A DNA stretch of 64,000 bases from Symbiodinium natans (taxonomy: Eukaryota; Sar; Dinophyceae; Suessiales; Symbiodiniaceae): the NCBI GenBank assembly GCA_905221605.1, contig CAJNDS010002390.1:1063794-1127793 (forward strand), given 5' to 3'. Below, one piece after another: positions 36,078 through 36,756 of this stretch (its first letter is position 1; the number at the start of each line of letters is the position of its first letter). The position numbers and the translations under genes are program-made. The notes beneath the pieces were generated by a model, which saw nothing but the letters and a program-made list of their open reading frames with translations, was not told where the DNA came from and searched no databases.

Positions 36078-36756
36078 TCCTTGTGGGGCTTCCTGGGGCT
36101 GCGCTGGCAGCCCTTGTTGGTTTTGGGTTTTGGGTTTAGGGTTAGTCACGTTTTTTTGGGGTCTTTTTTGGTACATTGTGACGGATGAAGGAGTATTGTA
36201 CGAGCTGCTCGTAATGAAGCGCATACAATTTCTATTTCATCCTGGCCTTGAGGGTTTAGAGTTTAGAGTTCAGGGTTTAGGGTTTAGGGTTTAGGGCTTG
36301 CAGGAACATCGACCTGGCTATGATCCGACAAGAGAACCAGGAGATCCTCAAGAGGGTGAACCTGCTGCAGGTCCCAGGGTTTAGTGTGTAGGGTTAGGGT
36401 TTTGGGTTTAGGGTTTAGGGTTTAGTGTTTAGGGTTTAGGGCCCCACAGCAGCAGCCCAAGTCCCAAGTCCCCTAGGCTAAACCCCTAAACACCTAAACC
36501 CCAAACTCCCAAGTCCCTAGACCTGAAGCACCCTGAAGCTTCGGACTTCAAGGTTGTTGGGGGCTTTAAGGGTATCAGGGCACGCTGAGCCGGGAGGGTT
36601 TGGACCTTCGCGAGTGGGTTTATTCGCTGGTCCGGGTGAGCATGTGCGTGTGTGCCCCCAAGCCCTAAACCCTAAAACCTAAACCCTAAACTCAACGGCG
36701 CTGCCCTGAAGAAAACGCTCAACGAGATCGGCGACAGCATCGACTTTGAGCAATAA
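3472..36756 (+). CDS. Voltage-gated cation channel, single 6TM domain plus EF-hand, about 20 tiny exons (3' part of gene)
   Basis: This is a plasma-membrane ion channel reconstructed by joining exon islands in phase. In order they give S2 (EIVLKLSVFYHYFFL), S3 (DMWNSLDFLVV), S4 (LRLFRLVKLGRVVRLVRI, charge at every third residue), the S4-S5 linker and S5 (LTSIKGSVAALAWSSILLL), a pore helix (YYGTFSRSMLTMFEI), the filter region TLANFIP, S6 (GFAVVMVITGVFIQET), an EF-hand (DSDGSGRLDMED), a degenerate second EF-hand and a coiled coil with a stop. Donors are mostly GC, some GA or GT; acceptors are AG, usually before G. The layout resembles BacNav/EukCat-type one-domain channels and EF-hand channels recalled from Symbiodinium. 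Introns make up over 97% of the span and are packed with telomeric repeats, MITEs and one LTR element. S1 and the N-terminus are not secured, and one junction (near 32.3-36.3 kb) does not close in phase, so a decayed gene is possible. Individual exons follow. Confidence 0.75.
3520..3847 (+). repeat. Intron with CCCTAAA array
   Basis: The S2-S3 intron. It holds about fifteen CCCTAAA units at 3700-3800, drifting to CCTTAAA near the right end, and a short poly-G. No coding signal. Confidence 0.85.
3848..3880 (+). CDS. Channel exon: S3 helix
   Basis: Acceptor CGTTCCAG, then eleven codons DMWNSLDFLVV with the W-N-x-x-D-F pattern of S3, ending before GCTGCA (GC donor). Alternative GC donors at 3884 and 3887 would add one or two alanines without changing phase. 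Confidence 0.7.
4350..4381 (+). CDS. Channel exon: S3-S4 loop (probable)
   Basis: Acceptor CTCCGGCAG, then VWYLETTTTS plus two bases, ending before GTCGCT. In phase with both the S3 exon and the S4 exon, completing a Glu codon with the latter. The open frame runs on to about 4430, so the donor is less certain than others. Confidence 0.45.
4382..6277. other. Intron of the channel gene
   Basis: Telomeric arrays in both orientations (4265-4320, 4480-4620, 5142-5205, 5345-5460, 5600-5680, 6160-6235). The unique piece 5690-5970 is open on both strands but neither reading looks like a known protein, and 6060-6150 is open without recognisable content. A 31-bp direct repeat, GGTTGTTGGTAAGTGTATAG and following bases, occurs twice at 4768-4830. 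Confidence 0.6.
6278..6320 (+). CDS. Channel exon: S4 voltage sensor, first part
   Basis: Acceptor CCCAAG|G, then MVLRLFRLVKLGRV, ending before GCCACC (GC donor). R-x-x-R-x-x-K-x-x-R spacing is diagnostic of S4. Phase matches the exon at 6942, where the charge pattern continues without a break, which is strong support for this splice. Confidence 0.75.
6425..6510. repeat. Dispersed short module, copy 1
   Basis: Contains CAAATAGTAGGATTCCC and CCCTAATTTCGGA, arranged as in 61549-61640, with a related fragment at 12405-12475. About 85 bp, bounded by poly-G here. No ORF and no obvious inverted ends. Confidence 0.5.
6942..6985 (+). CDS. Channel exon: end of S4 and S4-S5 linker
   Basis: Acceptor GCAGTTCAG, then VRLVRILEKYDALY plus TT, ending before GCACCA (GC donor). 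The two extra bases plus the first G of the next exon make Leu, giving LYLMLTSIKGS across the junction. Confidence 0.7.
7139..7605. repeat. Two long CCCTAAA arrays in an intron
   Basis: 7139-7255 is about sixteen pure CCCTAAA units; 7415-7605 has about twenty-six, with CCCCAAA and CCCCTAA variants in its middle. They flank 160 bases of unique sequence with no coding signal. Confidence 0.95.
8140..8200 (+). CDS. Channel exon: S4-S5 linker and start of S5
   Basis: Acceptor CCCAAG|G, then MLTSIKGSVAALAWSSILLL, ending before GTGGCG (GT donor). A hydrophobic helix after an amphipathic linker is as expected for S5. Phase 0 into the next exon, giving ILLLVQMMLSLV. Confidence 0.75.
8258..8420 (+). 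repeat. Telomere-variant array GGGTTTT / GGGTGTT
   Basis: Runs of GGGTTTT and TGTTGGG replace TTTAGGG here, then grade back to the normal unit. It shows local spread of a variant unit. Confidence 0.8.
8890..8931 (+). CDS. Channel exon: rest of S5
   Basis: Acceptor CTCTGGAG, then VQMMLSLVMATVLE, ending before GCCCAT (GC donor). The segment is hydrophobic and follows S5 part 1 in phase. The frame is also open upstream to about 8833, where a 16-base match to 2695-2710 lies. Confidence 0.7.
9001..9071 (+). repeat. Homogenised TTAGGGC array
   Basis: About ten identical copies of the variant heptamer GGGCTTA inside an otherwise TTTAGGG block. Such runs need recent local duplication of the variant. 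Confidence 0.95.
9411..9640. repeat. 30-bp minisatellite
   Basis: About seven tandem units of roughly 30 bp built on CACCAGGCCTTGAGGCCCTG plus AAACCCTAAA, so each unit ends in telomeric-like sequence. GGCCTTGAGGCC is itself nearly palindromic. Later units carry T-to-G changes (GGCCGTGAGG). Confidence 0.9.
9648..10345. repeat. Array of alternating direct and inverted 21-bp units
   Basis: The unit is ACCTTGCCCAGTAAAAAAATG. Blocks run forward (9655-9920), inverted (9921-9985), forward (10003-10160), inverted (10161-10230), forward (10243-10345). Three higher-order repeats start with GG(A/C)CGAAACG(A/C)CCTTGCC at 9648, 9993 and 10234. Because 21 is a multiple of three, the array reads as long repetitive ORFs (MTLPSKK or YWARSFF) in several frames; these are artefacts of the repeat. 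Confidence 0.9.
10346..11526. other. Intron of the channel gene with a C/G homopolymer zone
   Basis: Contains a short TTTAGGG block (10377-10410), a partial copy of a short foldback module (10413-10456), CTCCC-rich sequence, and T12 followed by a G-rich run at 10756-10797. An open unassigned stretch at 11131-11345 is listed separately. Otherwise no coding signal. Confidence 0.55.
11131..11345 (+). CDS. Unassigned open stretch inside a channel intron
   Basis: About 60 codons open with balanced composition (for example SSSQKYKCEVSGFFRSSCLF). It is not needed by the channel model, because the exons at 8890 and 11527 join in phase without it. It may be an alternative exon or chance. Confidence 0.25.
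11527..11574 (+). CDS. Channel exon: S5-pore turret
   Basis: Acceptor TTCCCCCAG, sixteen codons TEAYFLDDSWPGDKLR, then donor GTGAGA. An alternative acceptor six bases later gives VLEAYFLDD across the junction in the same phase. Acidic, extracellular turret position just before the pore helix. Confidence 0.7.
11815..12075 (-). repeat. CCCTAAA array with spacing variants
   Basis: About thirty units with AACCCTAAAA, CCCGAAA and CCCCTAAA variants. It lies in the channel intron between the turret and pore-helix exons. Confidence 0.9.
12154..12301. mobile_element. Short foldback element split by a telomeric array
   Basis: The left end CTTGGCATCCCAATGG and the right end GGGCTACCAAG are inverted versions of each other and resemble the element at 12949. 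Between the halves, 12210-12248 is pure TTTAGGG repeat, placed at the centre of the element. See the matching case at 60850-61000. Confidence 0.55.
12630..12850 (+). repeat. TTTAGGG array grading into GGGGTTC variant
   Basis: Pure TTTAGGG passes through GGGTTCA to about twelve copies of GGGGTTC at the right end, 25 bp before a channel exon. A clear gradient of unit conversion. Confidence 0.9.
12876..12916 (+). CDS. Channel exon: pore helix, first part
   Basis: Acceptor AGTCAAG, then VYDYYGTFSRSML plus two bases, ending before GCGCCC (GC donor). The two bases and the first G of the next exon give Thr, so the join reads SRSMLTMFEITLANF. It aligns by eye with the pore helix of bacterial Nav channels. 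The next exon is 10 kb away, on the other side of the LTR retrotransposon. Confidence 0.75.
12949..13060. mobile_element. 112-bp foldback MITE-like element
   Basis: The ends TTGGAAGCCCAGAGG and (inverted) TTGGTAGACCAGTAA form imperfect terminal inverted repeats, flanked by GCCC on both sides (12945-12948 and 13061-13064). The interior has the family signature CCTTATTTTTTTGG...AAAAAAGGGTGCCC. Same broad family as 31119 and 34434. Confidence 0.65.
13065..14133. other. Channel intron, left of the LTR element
   Basis: Short telomeric blocks (13171-13226, 13610-13640, 13920-13975). Several small open pieces, for example 13241-13330 (HALLNPEAFWSSRVKCIYKG) and one ending at a GTAAGT at 13555, look exon-like but are not used by the channel model. 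I cannot assign them. Confidence 0.4.
14134..14138. repeat. Target-site duplication, left copy (CCCTA)
   Basis: CCCTA directly left of the left LTR, repeated at 22862-22866 directly right of the right LTR. Because both flanks are CCCTAAA repeat, a chance phase match (about one in seven) cannot be excluded, but the LTR ends, PBS and PPT place the same borders. Confidence 0.7.
14139..14425 (-). repeat. 3' LTR (287 bp)
   Basis: Identical to 22575-22861 except G/C at 14215 and A/G at 14393. On the - strand it begins TGCGGAGC and ends CCCCCGTA, so the ends are TG...TA rather than TG...CA. The short open frame running through both LTRs is not a separate gene. Confidence 0.9.
14340..14354 (-). promoter_or_regulatory. 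Spliced-leader-like motif in 3' LTR
   Basis: On the - strand CCTTTATGGCTCAAG is followed directly by ATGGCC. The last 15 bases of the dinoflagellate spliced leader as I know it are CCATTTTGGCTCAAG (13 of 15 identical). It may be a relic of a trans-spliced transcript or a coincidence. Confidence 0.35.
14426..14438 (-). promoter_or_regulatory. Polypurine tract of the LTR element
   Basis: On the - strand AGGACAGGGGGAG lies directly before the TG that starts the 3' LTR. This is the expected place and composition for plus-strand priming. Confidence 0.75.
14439..14793 (-). other. 3' untranslated part of the LTR element
   Basis: About 355 bases between the ORF5 stop and the polypurine tract. A short open stretch on the opposite strand at 14510-14707 has no recognisable content. 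I see no further gene. Confidence 0.6.
14794..16521 (-). CDS. ORF5 of the LTR element: triple CCCH zinc-finger protein, 575 aa
   Basis: An element-encoded protein of unknown role, probably RNA-binding. Residues about 160-245 hold three CCCH fingers in tandem: CYWFSRGKDRCKFGEDCKFIH (C-x9-C-x5-C-x3-H) and two of C-x8-C-x5-C-x3-H. The N-terminal 110 residues are basic; the C-terminal half is strongly charged with Lys/Glu runs and a KKVKKKRK nuclear-signal-like stretch. The frame is open upstream of the ATG to 16602, where an in-phase AAAGGGG heptamer lies in ORF4, so it may be made as an ORF4-ORF5 fusion by -1 frameshifting. The three-finger block resembles the one in ORF1, which suggests an old duplication. 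Not a known Gag or Pol domain. Confidence 0.7.
   Translation of the reverse strand: MVSKKMERSSDMDGLDGFVPGSEGPLEKVEVENVTASRILMALWKKGYRAGYRRLCRLNVSGCKVGAMKRPIKRVQKIGTRKAFMKMFNVFGSSQRGSGAGGKPIMKVVGPRPGFPAVLQASNTDSTLGEGSSSQVHGNVHVEQNRPMDRYEAERLEKRKKGFCYWFSRGKDRCKFGEDCKFIHSEDDVVLHSYWCKYYVAGRPCFAGKECAFSHDATGVRCIQFAQSGKCRYGDRCVFEHGDPLEEQRPRSPRTPPRDGPRRSSGAKGGEKEISPEQFDDGEEDFMVYDDDTKMAELLMEAISFLSNGKSDLARAEADPLFKLLKFNGDADQMDREWVSWTTGMLSVLELHEVVKSYEVSLAEVEEWVNDLRIWFERANVGEEKDPKSGKKRSLERESSKDIPAEKEVVETSETEVAVEEEVKKVKKKRKTAAIEDPYTLLVPKPKKMPANIEKGGSSSNVVVSAGEKASKMRTKSNVGGKTKKKEKSQSPKKEEVVVVKGPEEKDRPSDVDAQASTTVNAELGQSCQAIEDAKREGLVSSIQRCVQDPVLTVSDLEYSLLQLHLSIANHRKKK
16434..17411 (-). CDS. ORF4 of the LTR element: unknown protein, about 325 aa
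   Basis: An open frame set -1 relative to ORF3 before it and followed by ORF5, again set -1. The first 180 residues look like a folded helical domain (for example ELMARVAKLVAPFLTLGG, then a segment rich in Leu and Trp); after that it is acidic and low-complexity. The frame is open 46 bases upstream of the ATG and overlaps the end of ORF3. From 16602 on, ORF5's frame looks more protein-like, so the true C-terminus may be the frameshift product. I recognise no family. Confidence 0.55.
   Translation of the reverse strand: MRRGLTDRTIWPAIAAAAQRICAEMVQVDELNAQLGTGALLFQRRDQGHYGDLHHSFHDNPCLPVVGNYPLSVMGALLSPGLEGEFRNTDKFGTAMEAIAYDWSRSPGMEVHVELMARVAKLVAPFLTLGGQGSVVISEFLWQRGRAQLMEFLQAATCADQLEVLWKRMDDDADEEVDPSTAVLEVLGPEDAVLDQGNNESLIPIEDAGGETIGDTGRDGKAPEVSPEEETSSGSSRLAGTRIFLWSGYSRVASNFSTQDRTTGKIFDSTKGKDQTMVTILPLRGTYPGSLKTTSTKWCQKRWKGLQIWMGWMGLFREVRDRWKR
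16596..16602 (-). promoter_or_regulatory. Candidate -1 frameshift heptamer AAAGGGG
   Basis: On the - strand the heptamer reads A AAG GGG in the ORF4 frame, which is the X XXY YYZ arrangement. It lies a few codons after the TGA that opens the ORF5 frame, so a -1 slip here enters ORF5 with no stop before its main body. Confidence 0.55.
17438..18136 (-). CDS. ORF3 of the LTR element: low-complexity protein, 232 aa
   Basis: Set -1 relative to the preceding ORF2b frame and overlapping it by 148 bases. Ser/Gln/Glu-rich, with a twofold repeat of VLPGQGVAGQ / VLPGQEVAGQ near residues 90-115. An in-phase AAAAAAT heptamer in ORF2b (18049-18055) leads straight into this frame. No known domain. It could be the middle of a longer translation product rather than a free protein. 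Confidence 0.45.
   Translation of the reverse strand: MRERDSQRTAIRGNVPMGGSSSPNDGQKKSVHLGEERDKASRGETRQEVTSQVFSLPQPSRRTEQSQKRARDGSVIVGSLAAGSTDEVLPGQGVAGQVNVSESAQVLPGQEVAGQETALEGAVQISGEETDQNEGEGGSNELRGGGAKTLDVRPVRKDPQQLLVKGLLTRIYWKVAVGKLPVGQRDCQKGSNKMDRNLVISMSSEGASEQDVNLALEDDADQSMGDGAMVAR
17989..18372 (-). CDS. ORF2b of the LTR element: in-frame continuation after ORF2 stop
   Basis: The same frame as ORF2, separated only by its TAA stop (18379-18381) and two codons; no ATG at its start (the open frame begins at a GTG). A basic, Arg/Lys-rich product. Either the stop is read through, or ORF2 has a nonsense mutation, or the region is spliced. Confidence 0.4.
   Translation of the reverse strand: MRQVPRSRSQRRVQPAEVVEKPKPLELKPRGGLSYRFSRAWADVVDDDDQAEALVSYAASSSDSSEAETNAAQRMREVFCEKGIHRELRFVAMFRWVVLQAPMTGRKNRFTLAKNATKRRGGRPAKK
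18049..18055 (-). promoter_or_regulatory. Candidate -1 frameshift heptamer AAAAAAT
   Basis: On the - strand A AAA AAT is in phase with ORF2b (within AGA AAA AAT). A -1 slip continues as ORF3 (KKSVHLGEERDKASRGE). It lies inside the ORF2b-ORF3 overlap. Confidence 0.5.
18379..19122 (-). CDS. ORF2 of the LTR element: 247 aa, SAM-like helical segment
   Basis: Starts in another frame (-1) within the last 100 bases of ORF1. The Ser-rich N-terminus is followed by a helical segment around residues 75-125 (TLGVTNVSDLQEFIFVEDLV, then NKVTACKILQLVG) that looks like a SAM or HhH-type fold by pattern only. The C-terminus is basic. No canonical slippery heptamer was found in the ORF1-ORF2 overlap, so reinitiation at its own ATG or splicing are alternatives. 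Confidence 0.5.
   Translation of the reverse strand: MGDFGQEHFSATCESASGGAESSSSSAPKALQMTNVSQKEGEKGILDEAEGDEQKNSVAESTGTRLQNPEEPIENWMARNEHLWVYTPHVSEVMITLGVTNVSDLQEFIFVEDLVDKGINKVTACKILQLVGGVRYRPGGPEKAVPSDASVRVQQSSGSKETGREAVRTLTQVREAEGSGAKTMRRGSYRELFDKVRYRDAWTRAQRSPLCVQKLQLVGVGMPPVNPPTKKYRSRSNPVKRGRPLLD
19023..22535 (-). CDS. ORF1 of the LTR element: WW, S1-like and three CCCH fingers, 1170 aa
   Basis: The first ORF after the primer-binding site, in the Gag position, with its ATG 39 bases inside the primer-site border. Domains by eye: a WW domain at about residues 220-250 (W...YYYCLDTQESKWTLP); a long acidic, repetitive region with PAVEEN/PAVDEQ motifs at 300-620; an S1/OB-like RNA-binding segment at about 638-702 (GLVRCINGYGAFLDHGDVNV); a Trp/Tyr-rich patch near 720; and CCCH fingers at about 943-963, 1034-1055 and 1087-1110. 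All these modules point to RNA or RNA-processing partners, and it may act as the capsid/RNA-packaging protein, but no Gag capsid fold is visible. It overlaps ORF2 by 100 bases. Confidence 0.75.
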   Translation of the reverse strand: MPSPKRWLQPSSDGGQNGGAGNGAAQSLGERAVLEEVIPGAEEHLEEALVAQDPNVGTNPNVDMVSNAEAEGRAVSVSPKPGEKRNWDATGGIDREMEVTVLRVLQKHGYQPSTSTSGRMVDQGSQTNLIGEVLQAARRPLNKIKGDPSASSQGGGSGYEQKGADSFEAAPTAEYAMGEEEILQMEAERLRQLSEEEDEMRQVSERDGFREDEHLIKACDGTTWEWHFHEDGRQYYYCLDTQESKWTLPVVGEKMKSDEVVGSPSGNELEMEAALGSSSSTPTPESTRAFQGSVNSVGEKDFSSTIRDAEAQHLDREEMEALSEGVAAVKSVGPEEKMPNVEIGTVSAAEERVVDVVPVVQEGGPGDSEDGGKKLCVTTEEVSSFGAKSLAIQGEKEASGIAGDTEDLKDEAWSANDARVNAPDSTWSAKEARVEVHMVSRSAGDCNIGAQVSAAADDGGSQADALVQPEVSCEERNGKGYTGADEAAVVNDGGNSPLETMEPKEPAVEENVPAVDEQFNSPAVEENLPAAEGETKDSNDGSTPMKGEVLPSGSSPEVDTERTAADEARPLAGKKEGPEPLEHKMDDLVGLVQEQDEQCDPKVETKDVPGADDTEMVSEEHAKKAPRAGALESPGEHCYQEGDEIMGLVRCINGYGAFLDHGDVNVLVPAEGNNAHQFKFGDTVNGTVKRVEDDGTIILDTFLVLEEDEEDSSSTLRKWKPSGWSTWWTDSWYAGQWYQDSNSQWDWKREEEQSDERVADQELSSEEREERQLYGEKIYKALLEDGNADKAYVGKITGMLLGRPMEELQECVADHAFLNAEARRAYGILQSDGWKPDGTESTGLGKITTFSRKQFHNALFELACRKRRFTRPVVGEAVATVLSQGEDELWNALWLDTKRFLQELDGAVESMSKRENKPMEAYMDPDQYKKAHLTPKTVSPGYSKLCKFFNQGRCRNGDECSYEHRRYGEGWPGGGPTEPKNSQKAGDEDGNIGDPPTEEGTVDEAQQEREDLAFRAKYNFGKGASKGEPTSGEPKGRLCLYYNQGGCKYGTTCRYLHNDDIALEGTWEPGKSWDNASRKALRDAGFHHCCFDYYLRGHCRKGLNSCRFSHDEMSDERLAHLKHLVHVANQVRFEKERGWEISDRSTFQPPASLRVGELNLHHPQHQKHCK
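22561..22574 (-). promoter_or_regulatory. Primer-binding site: half-tRNA initiator Met
   Basis: On the - strand GGTTATGAGCCCAA follows the 5' LTR directly. The complementary + strand text GGGCTCATAACC is the anticodon stem-loop of initiator tRNA-Met, not a tRNA 3' end. Copia of Drosophila and yeast Ty5 are known to prime from this internal part. Confidence 0.75.
22575..22861 (-). repeat. 5' LTR (287 bp)
   Basis: The second copy of the LTR, upstream of ORF1 on the - strand. The spliced-leader-like motif recurs at 22776-22790. It should hold the element's promoter, but I cannot place it. Confidence 0.9.
22862..22925 (-). repeat. CCCTAAA array at the LTR insertion site
   Basis: Nine units. The first CCCTA is the right target-site copy. 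The array ends ten bases before the pore exon of the channel gene. Confidence 0.9.
22935..22968 (+). CDS. Channel exon: pore helix end and filter
   Basis: Acceptor AGCCAAG|G, then MFEITLANFIP, ending before GCCCAG (GC donor). Together with 12876-12916 it gives the P-loop. At the place where bacterial Nav channels have T-L-E-S-W, this reads T-L-A-N-F: no acidic filter residue. Confidence 0.75.
23123..23500 (-). repeat. Longest telomeric array in the window
   Basis: About 53 CCCTAAA units in 378 bp, with a few CCCTAA, CCCTACA and CCCCCTAAA variants. Confidence 0.95.
23501..25073. other. Channel intron
   Basis: Unique sequence with short telomeric blocks at 24000-24077, 24370-24400 and 24965-25045. 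Between 24660 and 24880 the sequence is CCCTA-rich but irregular (CCCTGTAAACC, CCCTACAAACC), looking like a decayed array. No exon needed by the model. Confidence 0.5.
25074..25106 (+). CDS. Channel exon: pore-S6 linker
   Basis: Acceptor CTCGCTCAG, eleven codons VTRVMTTNFSQ, ending before GCATCG (GC donor). Phase 0 on both sides; the joins read NFIPVTRVM and NFSQAYIIF. Confidence 0.7.
25511..25643. mobile_element. 133-bp foldback element
   Basis: The ends TGGGTTCCTCTACTACCCCC and their inverted copy pair over about 37 bp with few mismatches (CTATACTACCCCC is also shared). No ORF. In the channel intron. Confidence 0.7.
25907..25946 (+). CDS. Channel exon: start of S6
   Basis: Acceptor TACACCAG, then AYIIFGLMHKFFI plus one base, ending before GCCGAT (GC donor). 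The single G plus TT of the next exon makes Val (FFIVASGF). Confidence 0.75.
26011..26108. mobile_element. Short foldback element of the GGTTCCCTTATAAA family
   Basis: Has the family core CCTTTTTTGGGG...CTCCCTTATAAAATAGCC...AAAAAAAGGATCC and the right end GGTTACGGGGCTACGAAG. About 98 bp, close to the element at 12949. Confidence 0.55.
26444..26493 (+). CDS. Channel exon: S6 helix
   Basis: Acceptor GCCATTACAG, then VASGFAVVMVITGVFIQ, ending before GAGACT (GA donor). The next exon also starts GAGAC, so eight bases, CAGGAGAC, are repeated at the two ends of this intron. The sequence is a typical S6 with the N/T-G-V-F gate region. Confidence 0.8.
26690..26795 (+). repeat. Homogenised GGGTTGA array
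   Basis: About fifteen tandem copies of the variant heptamer GGGTTGA next to a normal T(T)TAGGG array at 26590-26690. Confidence 0.95.
27066..27300 (-). repeat. CCCTAAA array with CCCCCTAAA expansion
   Basis: Normal units are followed by about ten CCCCCTAAA nonamers (27160-27280). The periodicity of nine gives a repetitive FRGFRG ORF on the - strand, which is an artefact. Confidence 0.9.
27431..27474 (+). CDS. Channel exon: post-S6 helix
   Basis: Acceptor CGAGCAG, then ETMKVAQTDNTIML plus AC, ending before GCCTGG (GC donor). It continues S6 as a helix toward the EF-hand. Confidence 0.75.
27640..28130. repeat. Decayed ACT/AGT trinucleotide region
   Basis: Poly-G (27637-27650), then sequence dense in ACT and TACT (27720-27850) and, further right, AGT and GTAT (28020-28120). 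It looks like a degraded trinucleotide array that changes strand sense midway. The ORFs here are not convincing. Confidence 0.45.
28193..28228 (+). CDS. Channel exon: linker to EF-hand
   Basis: Acceptor GGAGCTCAG|G, then TQRERSSNLHT plus AG, ending before GCAGTG (GC donor). The join to the next exon gives NLHTRKIKTLFDLAD. Confidence 0.7.
28758..28827 (+). CDS. Channel exon: EF-hand 1
   Basis: Acceptor CCCTGCCAG|G, then KIKTLFDLADSDGSGRLDME and DML, ending before GCACTA (GC donor). The loop D-S-D-G-S-G-R-L-D-M-E-D has the D-x-D-x-S-G pattern; loop position 12 is Asp in place of the usual Glu. It implies calcium control of the channel. Telomeric arrays lie on both sides. Confidence 0.8.
28835..28935 (+). 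repeat. TTTAGGG array directly after the EF-hand exon
   Basis: About fourteen units starting seven bases after the exon end. Confidence 0.95.
29086..29602. mobile_element. 517-bp MITE-like element, TGTTG family, copy 1
   Basis: The left end TGTTGCACCCGCTTTAGTG and the right end, inverted TGTTGGACTCGCTTTAGTG, match at 16 of 19. TTA flanks both ends (29083-29085, 29603-29605), as expected for a 3-bp duplication of PIF/Harbinger type. The short ORFs inside are not transposase. A G-rich run lies near the right end, as in copy 2. Confidence 0.75.
29729..29860 (+). repeat. TTTAGGG array
   Basis: About nineteen units with single TTTATGG and TCTAGGG variants. Confidence 0.95.
29934..29985 (+). CDS. 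Channel exon: between the EF-hands
   Basis: Acceptor TGAAGCCAG, then EFVEVCEDGSMKARWLK plus A, ending before GAAGCT (GA donor) or, with the same product, slightly further right. A telomeric array starts within fifteen bases. Confidence 0.65.
29993..30117 (+). repeat. TTTAGGG array
   Basis: About eighteen perfect units. Confidence 0.95.
31119..31232. mobile_element. 114-bp foldback MITE, CTAGG family, copy 1
   Basis: The left end CTAGGGTGCCCAGTA and the inverted right end CTAGGTTGCCCAGTA differ at one base. ATAA flanks both sides (31115-31118 and 31233-31236), a 4-bp target duplication. The interior has TTATTCCCTTTTTAGG and CAAAAAAGGGCACCC. Confidence 0.85.
31486..31573 (+). CDS. Channel exon: degenerate EF-hand 2
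   Basis: Acceptor GGGACTCAG, then (R)LDVSDARGVFGLISEQ and LDSEDLSARGNL, ending before GC (31574) or an earlier GC at 31564. The helix-loop-helix position fits a second EF-hand, but the loop lacks the normal D-x-D-x-D-G ligands. Confidence 0.65.
32336..32364 (+). CDS. Channel exon (probable) after EF-hand 2
   Basis: Acceptor CCTCACAG|G, then SLMSHFRPG, before GCCCCA. In phase with the exon ending at 31573. The phase to the exon at 36304 does not close with the sites I see, so an exon is missing, mis-set or broken. Confidence 0.4.
32977..33268. mobile_element. 292-bp MITE-like element, TGTTG family, copy 2
   Basis: The left end TGTTGCACCCGGTTTAGT and the inverted right end TGTTGCACCCTGTTTAGT match at 17 of 18, and similarity continues about 12 bp further in. 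A G-run (33231-33245) precedes the right end, as in copy 1. No clear target duplication. Confidence 0.8.
33747..34085. repeat. Minisatellite with core CCGCCACACCTAGGAAAA
   Basis: About twelve diverged units spaced 25-40 bp apart, sharing CGCCACACCTAGGAAAAA, often followed by GGATCC or AAGGGCC. The - strand ORFs with repeated WRG and FFPGVAG motifs come from this repeat. Confidence 0.85.
34230..35520. repeat. Diverged repeats around GAGGTCGGTTTTCGAGATGCAA
   Basis: The motif (G)AGGTTCGGTTT(T/G)(C/G)GAGATGCAAA recurs in varied form near 34235, 34410, 34728, 34790, 34835, 35035, 35300 and 35475, with A-rich sequence between (ATAGTA, TAGCAAA). It looks like a very old tandem or dispersed repeat. 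A telomeric array at 34262-34365 splits it. No coding signal. Confidence 0.45.
34434..34549. mobile_element. 116-bp foldback MITE, CTAGG family, copy 2
   Basis: The left end CTAGGATGCCCGGTA and the inverted right end CTAGGCTGCCCAGTA. TATC flanks both sides (34430-34433 and 34550-34553). The interior is nearly the same as 31119-31232, including CCCTTTAAGCAAAAAAGGGC. Confidence 0.85.
36038..36075 (+). repeat. Uninterrupted run of 38 G
   Basis: The longest homopolymer here; several others occur at 6506, 10768, 27637, 30649, 33231, 51460, 55695, 56726 and as C runs at 37098, 37150, 52363, 59545 and 60643. It could form G-quadruplexes, and exact lengths are open to sequencing error. Confidence 0.85.
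36304..36370 (+). CDS. Channel exon: C-terminal coiled coil
   Basis: Acceptor GGGCTTGCAG|G, then NIDLAMIRQENQEILKRVNL and LQ, before GTCCCA (GT donor). Heptad-like Leu/Ile spacing. N/S-I-D-L-A follows the EF-hands in the channel family I have in mind. A telomeric array ends nine bases before the exon. Confidence 0.7.
36712..36756 (+). CDS. Channel terminal exon with stop
   Basis: Acceptor GCCCTGAAG, then KTLNEIGDSIDFEQ and TAA. Phase 0 with the coiled-coil exon and similar in character, so it makes a natural C-terminus. Confidence 0.65.
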   Translation, partial: KTLNEIGDSIDFEQ

